A stretch of 64,000 bases of DNA from Amycolatopsis nalaikhensis (GTDB lineage: Bacteria > Actinomycetota > Actinomycetes > Mycobacteriales > Pseudonocardiaceae): assembly GCF_030264295.1 (NCBI RefSeq), contig NZ_CP127173.1, positions 7,757,501-7,821,500 of the forward strand, read 5' to 3'. The notes under the pieces were generated by a model. That model was not told the DNA's origin and searched no databases. It saw only the letters and a program-made list of their open reading frames with translations. This document shows positions 19,982-27,234 of the stretch, in pieces (the stretch's first letter is position 1; the number at the start of each line of letters is the position of its first letter). Made by a program: the position numbers and the translations under genes.

Positions 19982-21168
19982 CCGAGCAGCCGAAGTCCAA
20001 GATCAAGCGGGCCGCGGCGGCCGTGGCCGGTGCCGTCGCGTCCGAAGCCGTCGGCAACGCGCTCACCCCCGGCTCGACGCCGCAGGGGCAGCCGGAACCG
20101 GCGGCCGCCGCGCAGGAGGCCCCAGACCACGAGTACGTGCCCGAGGTGGAGGTCACCAGCGTCACCCGCGGCGAGGACGGCTCGGTCGAGGCGCAGACGG
20201 GTACGGTCTGGCACCCGGAGACCGCCGACGGCCTGCCGCTCGAGGAACTGCCCACGGTCGAGGAGTTCGAGCAGATCGAGGTGCGCGAGGACGAGTTCGG
20301 CAACTTCATCATCGACGCCACCGAGCGGTTCGTGGTGCACAACCACGGCCACGACGAGGTGTACGTCGACCACCAGCACCTCGTCGTGCCCGGCGACGGC
20401 ACCCCCGGCGCCACGGACATCGACATCGTCCAGGACGCCGACATCGTCATCCACGAGAACCCCGACGGCACGATCACCGTCGAGCACGAGGGCTCGCTCA
20501 GCTACGAGCTGACCCCCGACGCGCCGGGCCACGGCGACATCGAGGTGTTCCAGGAGGAGACGGTCCTGCTCGACGAGGCCGAGACCGGGCCGCCGGGGAT
20601 CGAGGTCGGCGTCAGCGTGGACGAGCAGGCCAAGGCCGACGACCCCTTCGGCGAACCCGCCGGGCCGGTCATCCACCAGACCGAGGTGATCGCCGACAAG
20701 GGCCGCGGCGCCACCGTGACCGCGTCGGTCACCGCCCCGGCGCCGTCACTGCCCGGGCCGCCCTCGGCGCCGGTGGTCGCGTTCAGCCGCCAGTCGTCCA
20801 CTGTGGACGCCACGCCGGGCGCGGTCGAGACGACGCTGGCGGCGTCGGCCACGCTCGCGGAGCACCCGGTCGCGCGGCACAGCTTCGCCACCGACCGCGA
20901 ACCACCGCACCACGACGCCGGTGAGGTCACCGGCTCCCGGCCGGTGCACGACGAGCGGCCGTTCGAGCCGCCGCGGCACCCGGAACCCGAGCCGCACCCG
21001 GAGGTGGGGCACCTCCCGGTGGACCCGCCACCCGAGCCGCCGCCCCCGGTGGAGCCGCCCGGCCCGCCGGTACCGGAAGAAGACCGAGAACACCAGGCCG
21101 AGGAGCCGCCACCGGCGCCCGGCGAGGACCCGACTTTGGACCACGCGCACACGGGCGGCGGAGGCTGA
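19978..21168 (+). CDS. Acidic, proline- and histidine-containing protein of unknown function in the dynamin/Hsp70 operon
   Basis: The 396-residue product is not recognised. A short basic, alanine-rich N-terminal helix (KSKIKRAAAAVAGAVASEA) could associate with a membrane. A strongly acidic middle (about 45-200) includes VVHNHGHDEVYVDHQH and repeated D-I-V/E-V strand-like segments. The last 130 residues are proline-rich (PPPEPPPPVEPPGP) and His-containing, probably disordered. It overlaps the dynamin stop by 4 bp and sits one base before the Hsp70 start codon's spacer, so it is cotranslated with both. The His-rich patch parallels the His tail of the repeat protein; it may link GTPase and chaperone, but that is speculation. 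Confidence 0.82.
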   Translation: MTEQPKSKIKRAAAAVAGAVASEAVGNALTPGSTPQGQPEPAAAAQEAPDHEYVPEVEVTSVTRGEDGSVEAQTGTVWHPETADGLPLEELPTVEEFEQIEVREDEFGNFIIDATERFVVHNHGHDEVYVDHQHLVVPGDGTPGATDIDIVQDADIVIHENPDGTITVEHEGSLSYELTPDAPGHGDIEVFQEETVLLDEAETGPPGIEVGVSVDEQAKADDPFGEPAGPVIHQTEVIADKGRGATVTASVTAPAPSLPGPPSAPVVAFSRQSSTVDATPGAVETTLAASATLAEHPVARHSFATDREPPHHDAGEVTGSRPVHDERPFEPPRHPEPEPHPEVGHLPVDPPPEPPPPVEPPGPPVPEEDREHQAEEPPPAPGEDPTLDHAHTGGGG

Positions 21169-21169
21169 C

Positions 21170-22711
21170 ATGGGCTACGGACTGGGCATCGACCTCGGCA
21201 CGACGTTCACGGCCGCCGCCGTCGACCGCGACGGCCACGTCGAGATGGTGTCGCTGGGCGACCGCACGGCGGCGATTCCGTCGGTGGTGCTGCTGCGCGC
21301 CGACGGCGGCGTGCTGGTCGGGGACGCGGCGAGCCGGCGCGCGGCCGTCGAGCCGGACCGGGTGGCGCGCGAGTTCAAACGGCGGCTCGGCGATCCGACG
21401 CCGGTGCTGCTCGGCGGCGCCCCGCACTCGGTGGCGTCGCTGATGGCGCACCTGCTCGGGTACGTCGTGCGGACGGTCGCCGGGCAGCAGGGCGGCCGCC
21501 CGGACCGGATCACGCTGACCCACCCGGCGAACTGGGGCCCGTACAAGCGGGAGCTGTTCGCGCAGGTGCCGCGGCTGACCGGGATCGACCGCGTCGGCCT
21601 GATCACCGAGCCCGAAGCGGCGGCGGCGCACTACGCGGCGCAGGAGCGGCTGGAGGACGGTGCCGTCGTCGCGGTGTACGACCTGGGCGGCGGCACGTTC
21701 GACGCGACCGTGCTGCGCAAACGCGGCGGCGGCTTCGAAATCCTCGGCACCCCCGAAGGCATCGAGGGCCTGGGCGGGATCGACTTCGACGAGGCCGTTT
21801 TCGGGCACGTCGACCGCGCGCTCGACGGGCAGCTGTCGCGGATCGACCCGGACGACGCGGGCGCGGTGGCCGCGGTCGTGCGGCTGCGCCACGAATGCGT
21901 GCTGGCGAAGGAAGCCCTGTCGGCGGACACCGAAACGGCGATCCCGGTGCTGCTGCCGTCGGTGCAGACCGAGGTGCGGCTGACGCGCGGCGAGTTCGAG
22001 GAGATGATCCGCCCGTCGATCACGGCGACGATCGGCTCGCTGCACCGGGCGCTGCGGTCGGCGAACCTCCGTCCGGCCGACCTCGGCGCGGTGCTGCTGG
22101 TCGGCGGGTCGTCCCGGATCCCGCTGGTGTCCCAGCTGGTGTCGGCGGAACTGGGCAGGCCGACGGCGGTGGACATCCACCCGAAGTACGGCGTCGCGCT
22201 CGGCGCCGCCGCGCTCGCTTCCGGCCGGTCCGGGCTGGTGCAGGCGACGCGGGCGCAGCCGGTGCCACCGCCGCGGCCCGAGCCGGTACGGGTCCCGGCG
22301 CCGCGCGAGGAGCCCCGCCCGGGGTTCGGCGCAGGATCGCCCCCGCCGACGCTGGGCCGGAGCAAGTCCGACGGCGCGAGCCCGGCGCGACGGGCCTCGC
22401 GGCGCGGAGTGGTGGTCGGCCTGTGCGCGGTGGCGGTGGTGGCGATCGGCGGGGTGGCGGTGGCGGTGAGCAGCTCCGGCGGCACCCCGACGGGCGGCAC
22501 GACACCGCCGCCGACCTCGGCGACGGAGACCCCGACGCTGGTGACGCTCCCATCCCCGGAGACGGCGGAGCCGACGGCCGTCCCGCAGCACACGAACCCC
22601 CCGCCCACGACCCGCCGCAAGACCCCGCCGAAGACGACGACCCCGACCAAGACCACAACGCCCACGACGACGACCACAACGCCGACGACCACGACAACGC
22701 CGACGACCTGA
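21170..22711 (+). CDS. Membrane-anchored Hsp70-family ATPase (nucleotide-binding domain only)
   Basis: The 513-residue protein carries an Hsp70/DnaK-type nucleotide-binding domain (1-370): phosphate-1 GIDLGTTFT (about 5-13), phosphate-2 VYDLGGGTFDATV (about 168-180) and adenosine motif VGGSSRIP (about 309-316). It has no peptide-binding beta-sandwich or lid. Instead there is a Pro-rich linker, one transmembrane helix (about 412-434, VVVGLCAVAVVAIGG) and an external Thr/Pro tail. This is a membrane-tethered Hsp70 paralogue, not DnaK. ATG 21170 has GGAGG at 21160-21164. It is the last gene of the four-gene operon; a palindromic CCAAGG-CGG-CCTTGG sequence in the repeat array just downstream could end transcription. 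Confidence 0.9.
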   Translation: MGYGLGIDLGTTFTAAAVDRDGHVEMVSLGDRTAAIPSVVLLRADGGVLVGDAASRRAAVEPDRVAREFKRRLGDPTPVLLGGAPHSVASLMAHLLGYVVRTVAGQQGGRPDRITLTHPANWGPYKRELFAQVPRLTGIDRVGLITEPEAAAAHYAAQERLEDGAVVAVYDLGGGTFDATVLRKRGGGFEILGTPEGIEGLGGIDFDEAVFGHVDRALDGQLSRIDPDDAGAVAAVVRLRHECVLAKEALSADTETAIPVLLPSVQTEVRLTRGEFEEMIRPSITATIGSLHRALRSANLRPADLGAVLLVGGSSRIPLVSQLVSAELGRPTAVDIHPKYGVALGAAALASGRSGLVQATRAQPVPPPRPEPVRVPAPREEPRPGFGAGSPPPTLGRSKSDGASPARRASRRGVVVGLCAVAVVAIGGVAVAVSSSGGTPTGGTTPPPTSATETPTLVTLPSPETAEPTAVPQHTNPPPTTRRKTPPKTTTPTKTTTPTTTTTTPTTTTTPTT

Positions 22712-22722
22712 CCCCAAGCGCC

Positions 22723-22897
22723 CCAAGGCGGCCTTGGTTGCGTAAGACGCACCGAAGGCCGCCTTGGGTGCGTGGGGTGCACCGAAGGCCGCCATGGGTG
22801 CGTTAGACGCACCGAACGCCGCATTGGGTGCGTCAGACGCACCGAACGCCACATTGGGTGCGTCAGACGCACCCAACGCCACATTGGGTGCTCCACC
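22723..22897. repeat. Tandem array of six 30-bp palindrome-containing repeats
   Basis: Six units begin exactly every 30 bases (22723, 22753, 22783, 22813, 22843, 22873; the last is partial). Each contains a short inverted motif of the type GGTGCGT-CAG-ACGCACC and, in the first copies, AAGGCCGCCTT. Copies differ by a few substitutions, with similarity highest among units 4-6. There are no unique spacers, so it is not a CRISPR array. It lies just downstream of the Hsp70 stop and may act as terminator or as a dispersed intergenic repeat. Confidence 0.8.
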
Positions 22898-23011
22898 CGT
22901 GCCCCACCGCCACCCTCACCGGAGGCGCCTCGCGCCGCCGCGCCCATCCAACACAACCAACGCCACCTTGCGCCGCACACGCAAACCGCCCGCGCCGGTA
23001 GCCTTCGCGGC

Positions 23012-23335
23012 ATGGCGGCAGAGCACGTGATCGTGACGTCCACGACCGACTCCGAAGCGGCGGCCCGCGAGCTGGCCGCGCGGGCCATCGACGCGCGGCT
23101 GGGGGCCTGTGCCCAGGTCGTCGGCCCGGTCACCAGCGTCTACCGCTGGGAAGGCGCGGTCCGGACCGATCAGGAGTGGCGCGTCGAGATCAAGACGACC
23201 GCCGACCGGGTGGCCGCGCTGGCCGTGCACCTCAAGCAGCTGCACGGCTACGACCTGCCCGAAATCATCGCCACCCCGATCGAAGGCGGCAGCGCCGAAT
23301 ACCTGGCCTGGCTGACTGCCGAAACCCGGGGTTAG
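23012..23335 (+). CDS. cutA: Divalent-cation tolerance protein CutA
   Basis: The 107-residue protein matches the small trimeric CutA1 family in length and pattern: an N-terminal strand (HVIVTSTTDS), the ARAIDARLGACAQVV helix-strand with its Cys, SVYRWEGAV, EWRVEIKT and the C-terminal YDLPEIIATPI motif with an EYLAWL helix. Linked to copper tolerance in enterobacteria, but its biochemical role is not settled. The ATG at 23012 gives the normal family start; the longer in-frame extension runs back into the tandem repeats and is not credible. RraA-like gene follows after 17 bp. Confidence 0.93.
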   Translation: MAAEHVIVTSTTDSEAAARELAARAIDARLGACAQVVGPVTSVYRWEGAVRTDQEWRVEIKTTADRVAALAVHLKQLHGYDLPEIIATPIEGGSAEYLAWLTAETRG

Positions 23336-23352
23336 CTGACTAGGGTCAGGGA

Positions 23353-24054
23353 ATGGACGAACTGAGGCAGCGTTTCGCGACGCTGACCACCGCGCACCTG
23401 GCCGACGCCTGCATCCGCGCCGGGCTTCCGGTGCGCTGCGCGCCGTCGGCGACCCGTGCCGTGGTGCCCGGCAGCAGGCTGCTCGGTCCCGCTGTTCCCG
23501 CGCGGCACGTCGGCAGCGTCGACGTCTTCCTCGAGGCCTTCGAGAACGCGACCCCCGGTGGGGTGCTCGTGGTCGACAACGGCGGACGGCTCGACGAAAG
23601 CTGCGTCGGCGACCTCGTCGTGCTGGAGGCGCGGGCCGCCGGGCTCTCCGGCGTGGTGATCTGGGGCCTGCACCGCGACACCGCCGACATCCGGGCCATC
23701 GGGCTGCCCGTCTTCAGCCTCGGCTCGCTCCCCACCGGCCCGCTGAGCCTCGGCCCGCGCGTCGAGGGCGGGCTCGCCGAAGCCGTCGTCGGCACCTGGC
23801 GGATCGGGCCGTCGGACCTGGTCGCCGGCGACGACGACGGCGTCCTCTTCCTCCCGCTGGCCAGGGCGGGCGAGCTGTTCGGGCTCGCCGAGTCCATTCG
23901 CGACACCGAGCGCCGCCAGGCCGACCGGATCCGGGCGGGCGAGCCGCTGCGGGAACAGGTCCGGTTCGCCGACTTCCTCGCCGCCCGCGAGGCGGACCCG
24001 GCCCTGACCTTCCGCGCGCACCTGCGTGCCGTCGGCGGCGCGATCGAGGAGTAG
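23353..24054 (+). CDS. RraA-family protein (aldolase / RNase E inhibitor-like fold)
   Basis: The 233-residue protein shows the RraA/HMG-aldolase fold: LTTAHLADACIRAG at the N-terminus, GGVLVVDNGG, and the GLSGVVIWGLHRDTADI segment containing the Arg-Asp pair typical of metal-dependent 4-hydroxy-4-methyl-2-oxoglutarate aldolases. A DLVAGDDDGVLFLP strand follows. Members without an RNase E partner are mostly aldolases or oxaloacetate decarboxylases; the true substrate is open. The C-terminal extension of about 40 residues is longer than in E. coli RraA. Probably cotranscribed with cutA. Confidence 0.87.
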   Translation: MDELRQRFATLTTAHLADACIRAGLPVRCAPSATRAVVPGSRLLGPAVPARHVGSVDVFLEAFENATPGGVLVVDNGGRLDESCVGDLVVLEARAAGLSGVVIWGLHRDTADIRAIGLPVFSLGSLPTGPLSLGPRVEGGLAEAVVGTWRIGPSDLVAGDDDGVLFLPLARAGELFGLAESIRDTERRQADRIRAGEPLREQVRFADFLAAREADPALTFRAHLRAVGGAIEE

Positions 24055-24102
24055 CCGCGACGGCAGCGGGTACCCGCGCCCGGCGGGGGTGGGAGGCGAC
24101 TG

Positions 24103-24555
24103 ATGAACACGCTCAGCGACTTCGGCCGGGACGTCGAGTACCACTTCGCCCGCGGCTTGCGGGCCTACCTCGCCCGCGTCGCCCATGCCGCCGGGGTCGG
24201 GTTCGAGTCCTGCTCGCTCGACTTCGGACTGCCCAGCTCCGCCTACGTGGCGCTCGACCGGACCCGCCGCGACCGGCCGGACGAGGACCTGGCCCTCGTC
24301 TGGGACGAGGTGCACGGCTGGGCCGCGGTCGCCGAGCCCGCGTGCGGCGGCGCGGCGGAGGTGCTCGCCTACCTCGGCGGCAACGACGTCCTGCCGTCGC
24401 CGTCCGTGGTCGCCCGGTTCCTGGACGCGCTGGACGACGCCGGCCCGGAGTGCCCGCCGGTGTTCCGGACCGCCGGGCACCACGAGGACCTCGTCGGGCG
24501 GCTGCCGGTCACCGGGCCGGAAGGGTTGCTGCGGCCGAGCTCCCCGGCCTGGTGA
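24103..24555 (+). CDS. Small protein of unknown function (DUF6292-like)
   Basis: A 150-residue soluble protein with an RGLRAYLARVA helix, a YVALDR strand, LALVWDEVHGWAAVAEP and a C-terminal PSPSVVARFLDAL helix. This layout resembles a family of small Pseudonocardiaceae proteins that I associate with DUF6292; the match is from memory. GGGAGG precedes the ATG. No catalytic motif is visible. It lies between the RraA-like gene and the NarL regulator, same strand. Confidence 0.75.
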   Translation: MNTLSDFGRDVEYHFARGLRAYLARVAHAAGVGFESCSLDFGLPSSAYVALDRTRRDRPDEDLALVWDEVHGWAAVAEPACGGAAEVLAYLGGNDVLPSPSVVARFLDALDDAGPECPPVFRTAGHHEDLVGRLPVTGPEGLLRPSSPAW

Positions 24556-24623
24556 CCGACGGGACCGCACCGCGCCGAGCGCATAGGATGGGCCGGCACC
24601 GTCCGGTCCAGCGAGGGAACCCC

Positions 24624-25271
24624 GTGAGCAGCGCCGAGGAATCCAGTCCCGTCCGCGTCCTCCTCGTCGAGGACCACGACATGGTCGCCGAGGCGCTGCA
24701 GCTGGCCCTCGACCGCGCCGACGGGATCACCGTGGTCGGCCGCGCCCGCTCGCGCGCCGAAGCCGTCGCCGACGCCCGCGAGCACGCCCCGGACGTCGTC
24801 GTGCTCGACCGGCGGCTCGCCGACGGTGACGCCCTCGGGGTCATCGCCGAGCTGGGCTCCGGCGGCGCGCGGGTGCTGGTGCTGACCGGCGACGCGACCC
24901 CGTCGATCGCGGTCCAGGTGGCGAAGGCGGGCGGGGCCGGGCTGCTGCTCAAGTCGTCGCAGCTGGGCGTGCTGGAAAACGCCGTGCGGGACGTGGCCGC
25001 CGGCGGCGTCGTCTTCGACGCGGAGCTGCTGCCCGGCGTGTTCGACCGGCTCACCGGCCGGGTGCCGGCCGGCGGTGCGGCCCTGACCGCGCGGGAACGC
25101 GAAACCCTCGACCTGCTCGCGGAAGGCGCCACCACCGAGGAGATCGGGCAGCGGCTGGGCGTCTCCCGCAACACCACGCGCAACCACGTCCAGCGCGTCC
25201 TGGAGAAACTCGGCGCGCGCTCGAAGCTCGAAGCCGTTGCGGTGGCCCGCCGGGAGGGCCTCATCGGCTGA
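24624..25271 (+). CDS. NarL/FixJ-type response regulator
   Basis: The 215-residue protein has a receiver domain (about 10-125) with the acidic pocket EDHD, the phospho-acceptor Asp in VVVLDRRLADG and the conserved Lys in LLLKSS. A LuxR HTH follows (about 148-210, LTARERETLDLLAEGATTEE). GTG 24624 follows GAGGG at 24613-24617. No histidine kinase is immediately adjacent; the double-PAS kinase 1.2 kb downstream is one candidate partner, though that kinase has its own overlapping receiver gene. Confidence 0.9.
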   Translation: MSSAEESSPVRVLLVEDHDMVAEALQLALDRADGITVVGRARSRAEAVADAREHAPDVVVLDRRLADGDALGVIAELGSGGARVLVLTGDATPSIAVQVAKAGGAGLLLKSSQLGVLENAVRDVAAGGVVFDAELLPGVFDRLTGRVPAGGAALTARERETLDLLAEGATTEEIGQRLGVSRNTTRNHVQRVLEKLGARSKLEAVAVARREGLIG

Positions 25272-25343
25272 TGCAGGTGCACCAGGCACGGCGTCGCGGT
25301 TTGCATCTCGTGCGGCCCGGCGCCGCGGAGCATCCTTGAGCCC

Positions 25344-25742
25344 GTGGACATCCCGGCCCCGCTCACCGCGGAGTGCGCCCTCACCGACCTGGGGGGCGGA
25401 CTGGCCGTCGTGCGCCGGTTCACCCGCCTCACCCTGCTGGCTTGGGAGTGCGGCGCCGCGATCGACGACGCCCTGCTGATCGTCACCGAGCTCGCGACGA
25501 ACGCCCTGCGCCACGGGCGCGGGTCGCCCGTGCTGCGGCTGAGCGTCGGGGCCGCGCACGTCCGCATCGAAGTCTTCGACGACGAGCCGAAGCCACCCGT
25601 GCGGCGGCAGGCGGGCGCCGACGGCGGCTGGGGTCTGGCCCTGGTCGAGCGGCTCTCCCTGGCCTGGGGGACCGCGAGCCACGGCCGGGGGAAAGTGGTC
25701 TGGTGTGCGCTGCCCGCCACGTCCGCCGAACTCGCGGGCTGA
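25344..25742 (+). CDS. ATP-binding protein of the anti-sigma/serine kinase (HATPase_c, RsbW-like) type
   Basis: The 132-residue protein is essentially one GHKL ATPase domain: N-box ELATNALRHG, then FDDEPKPP and GGWGLALVERLSLAWG as the G-box region. This size and layout is the actinobacterial RsbW-like group, which binds sigma factors or phosphorylates STAS antagonists. GTG start at 25344. The STAS gene at 27617-28003 (minus) or the operon at 47-51 kb could supply partners; no direct evidence. Confidence 0.85.
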   Translation: MDIPAPLTAECALTDLGGGLAVVRRFTRLTLLAWECGAAIDDALLIVTELATNALRHGRGSPVLRLSVGAAHVRIEVFDDEPKPPVRRQAGADGGWGLALVERLSLAWGTASHGRGKVVWCALPATSAELAG

Positions 25743-25794
25743 GCGCCGCGCGCCACGCCGTGCCCGGCGGGCGGCGATCCGGCAGAGTTGGCGC

Positions 25795-27234
25795 ATGGAC
25801 GATGCGCGTCGGCCGCCCGACGACCGGTTCCGCCTGATGGTGCAGGGCGTGCTGGACTACGCGATTTTCATGCTCGACCCCGAGGGCCGGATTTCGAGCT
25901 GGAGCGCCGGTGCGGAGCGGATCAAGGGGTGGTCCGCCGGGGAGATCATCGGGCAGCACTTTTCGGTGTTCTACCCGCCGGAGGACGTGGCGGCCGGTAA
26001 ACCCGCGCGGGAGCTGGAAATCGCCGTCGAGCGGGGGCGGTTGGAGGACGAGGGGTGGCGGTTGCGCAAGGACGGCACCCGGTTCTGGGCGAACGTGGTG
26101 ATCACAGCGTTGTACGACGAACACGGGCAGCTGCAGGGGTTCGGGAAGGTCACGCGCGACGTGACCGAGCGCCGCGACGCCGAAGTGGCGTTGCGGGAGA
26201 GCGAGGAGCGGTTCCGGCTGCTGGTCCAGGGGGTGCTGGACTACGGGATCTTCATGCTGGATCCGGAGGGGCGGATTTCGAGCTGGAACGCGGGCGCGGA
26301 GCGGATCAAGGGGTGGTCGGCGGGGGAGATCATCGGGCAGCACTTTTCGGTGTTCTACCCGCCGGAGGACGTGGCGGTCGGCAAACCCGCGCGCGAGCTG
26401 GAAATCGCGGTCCAGCAGGGGCGGTTGGAGGACGAGGGGTGGCGGGTGCGCAAGGACGGCACCCGGTTCTGGGCGAACGTGGTGATCACGGCGTTGTTCG
26501 ACGAGCAGGGACGGCTGCGGGGCTTCGGGAAGGTCACCCGCGACATGACCGAGCGCCGCAACGCCGAGCAGGCCCTGCGCGAACGCCGCCGTCTGGTCGG
26601 GCACCTCGTCGACGCGCAGGAGGTGGAACGGCGCCGGATCGCCTGGGACGTCCACGACGAGTCGATCCAATCCATGGTCGCCGTCGGGATGCGCCTGCAG
26701 CTGCTCGCCTCGCGGCTGCCCGAGCCGCACGCCGCCGCCGTCGCCGGGCTCGACGAGTCGGTGCAGGCGGCCATCGGCAGGCTGCGGGCGCTGGTCTCCC
26801 GGCTGCGGCCGCCGGAGCTGGACCGCAGCGGGCTGGTGGAAGCCGTCTCCGGCTACGTCGACGAGGTCGCCGGCCACTGGGGACTGGCGCATTCGGTGCG
26901 GGACGAGCTGACGGCCGAACCGTCGCCGGAAGCGGCGATCACGGTTTACCGGATCTGCCAGGAGGCGCTCAGCAACGTCCACCGGCACGCCCGGGCCACC
27001 AGGGTCGACGTCGTCCTGTCCACAGTGGACAACGGGACGCGCGTGCGGATCACCGACGACGGCGTCGGCACGACCGGGGAAGACGCGGGGGCCGGCCACT
27101 TCGGGCTCGTCGAGATGCACGAGCGGGCCGAAGCCGCGCACGGCTGGCTTTCGGTGACCGGCACGCCCGGCGGCGGCACGACCGTCGAGTTCTGGCTGCC
27201 GATGCTGCCCGACGTGACGGGACCGGAGTCGTGA
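25795..27234 (+). CDS. Sensor histidine kinase with duplicated PAS domains (NarX-like)
   Basis: The 479-residue soluble kinase contains two PAS domains (about 12-135 and 138-262) that are nearly identical in protein and DNA, each running from a VQGVLDY(A/G)IFMLDPEG segment to GFGKVTRD(V/M)TERR. A HisKA_3 dimerisation domain carries the phospho-acceptor His in RRRIAWDVHDESIQ (about 280). A GHKL ATPase follows, with QEALSNVHRHA. The absence of a membrane segment implies a cytoplasmic signal such as redox, oxygen or a ligand. Start ATG 25795. The stop overlaps the following receiver gene by GTGA, identifying that protein as cognate partner. Confidence 0.92.
   Translation: MDDARRPPDDRFRLMVQGVLDYAIFMLDPEGRISSWSAGAERIKGWSAGEIIGQHFSVFYPPEDVAAGKPARELEIAVERGRLEDEGWRLRKDGTRFWANVVITALYDEHGQLQGFGKVTRDVTERRDAEVALRESEERFRLLVQGVLDYGIFMLDPEGRISSWNAGAERIKGWSAGEIIGQHFSVFYPPEDVAVGKPARELEIAVQQGRLEDEGWRVRKDGTRFWANVVITALFDEQGRLRGFGKVTRDMTERRNAEQALRERRRLVGHLVDAQEVERRRIAWDVHDESIQSMVAVGMRLQLLASRLPEPHAAAVAGLDESVQAAIGRLRALVSRLRPPELDRSGLVEAVSGYVDEVAGHWGLAHSVRDELTAEPSPEAAITVYRICQEALSNVHRHARATRVDVVLSTVDNGTRVRITDDGVGTTGEDAGAGHFGLVEMHERAEAAHGWLSVTGTPGGGTTVEFWLPMLPDVTGPES

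Noticed and set aside
22723..22897. CRISPR array
   Set aside because: Repeats are contiguous every 30 bp with no unique spacers and no cas genes nearby.
22764..23030. Small ORF of repeated GA(L)DAPNA units in the 30-bp array
   Set aside because: Its periodic peptide comes only from the 30-bp DNA repeat (divisible by three); no ribosome site or family.
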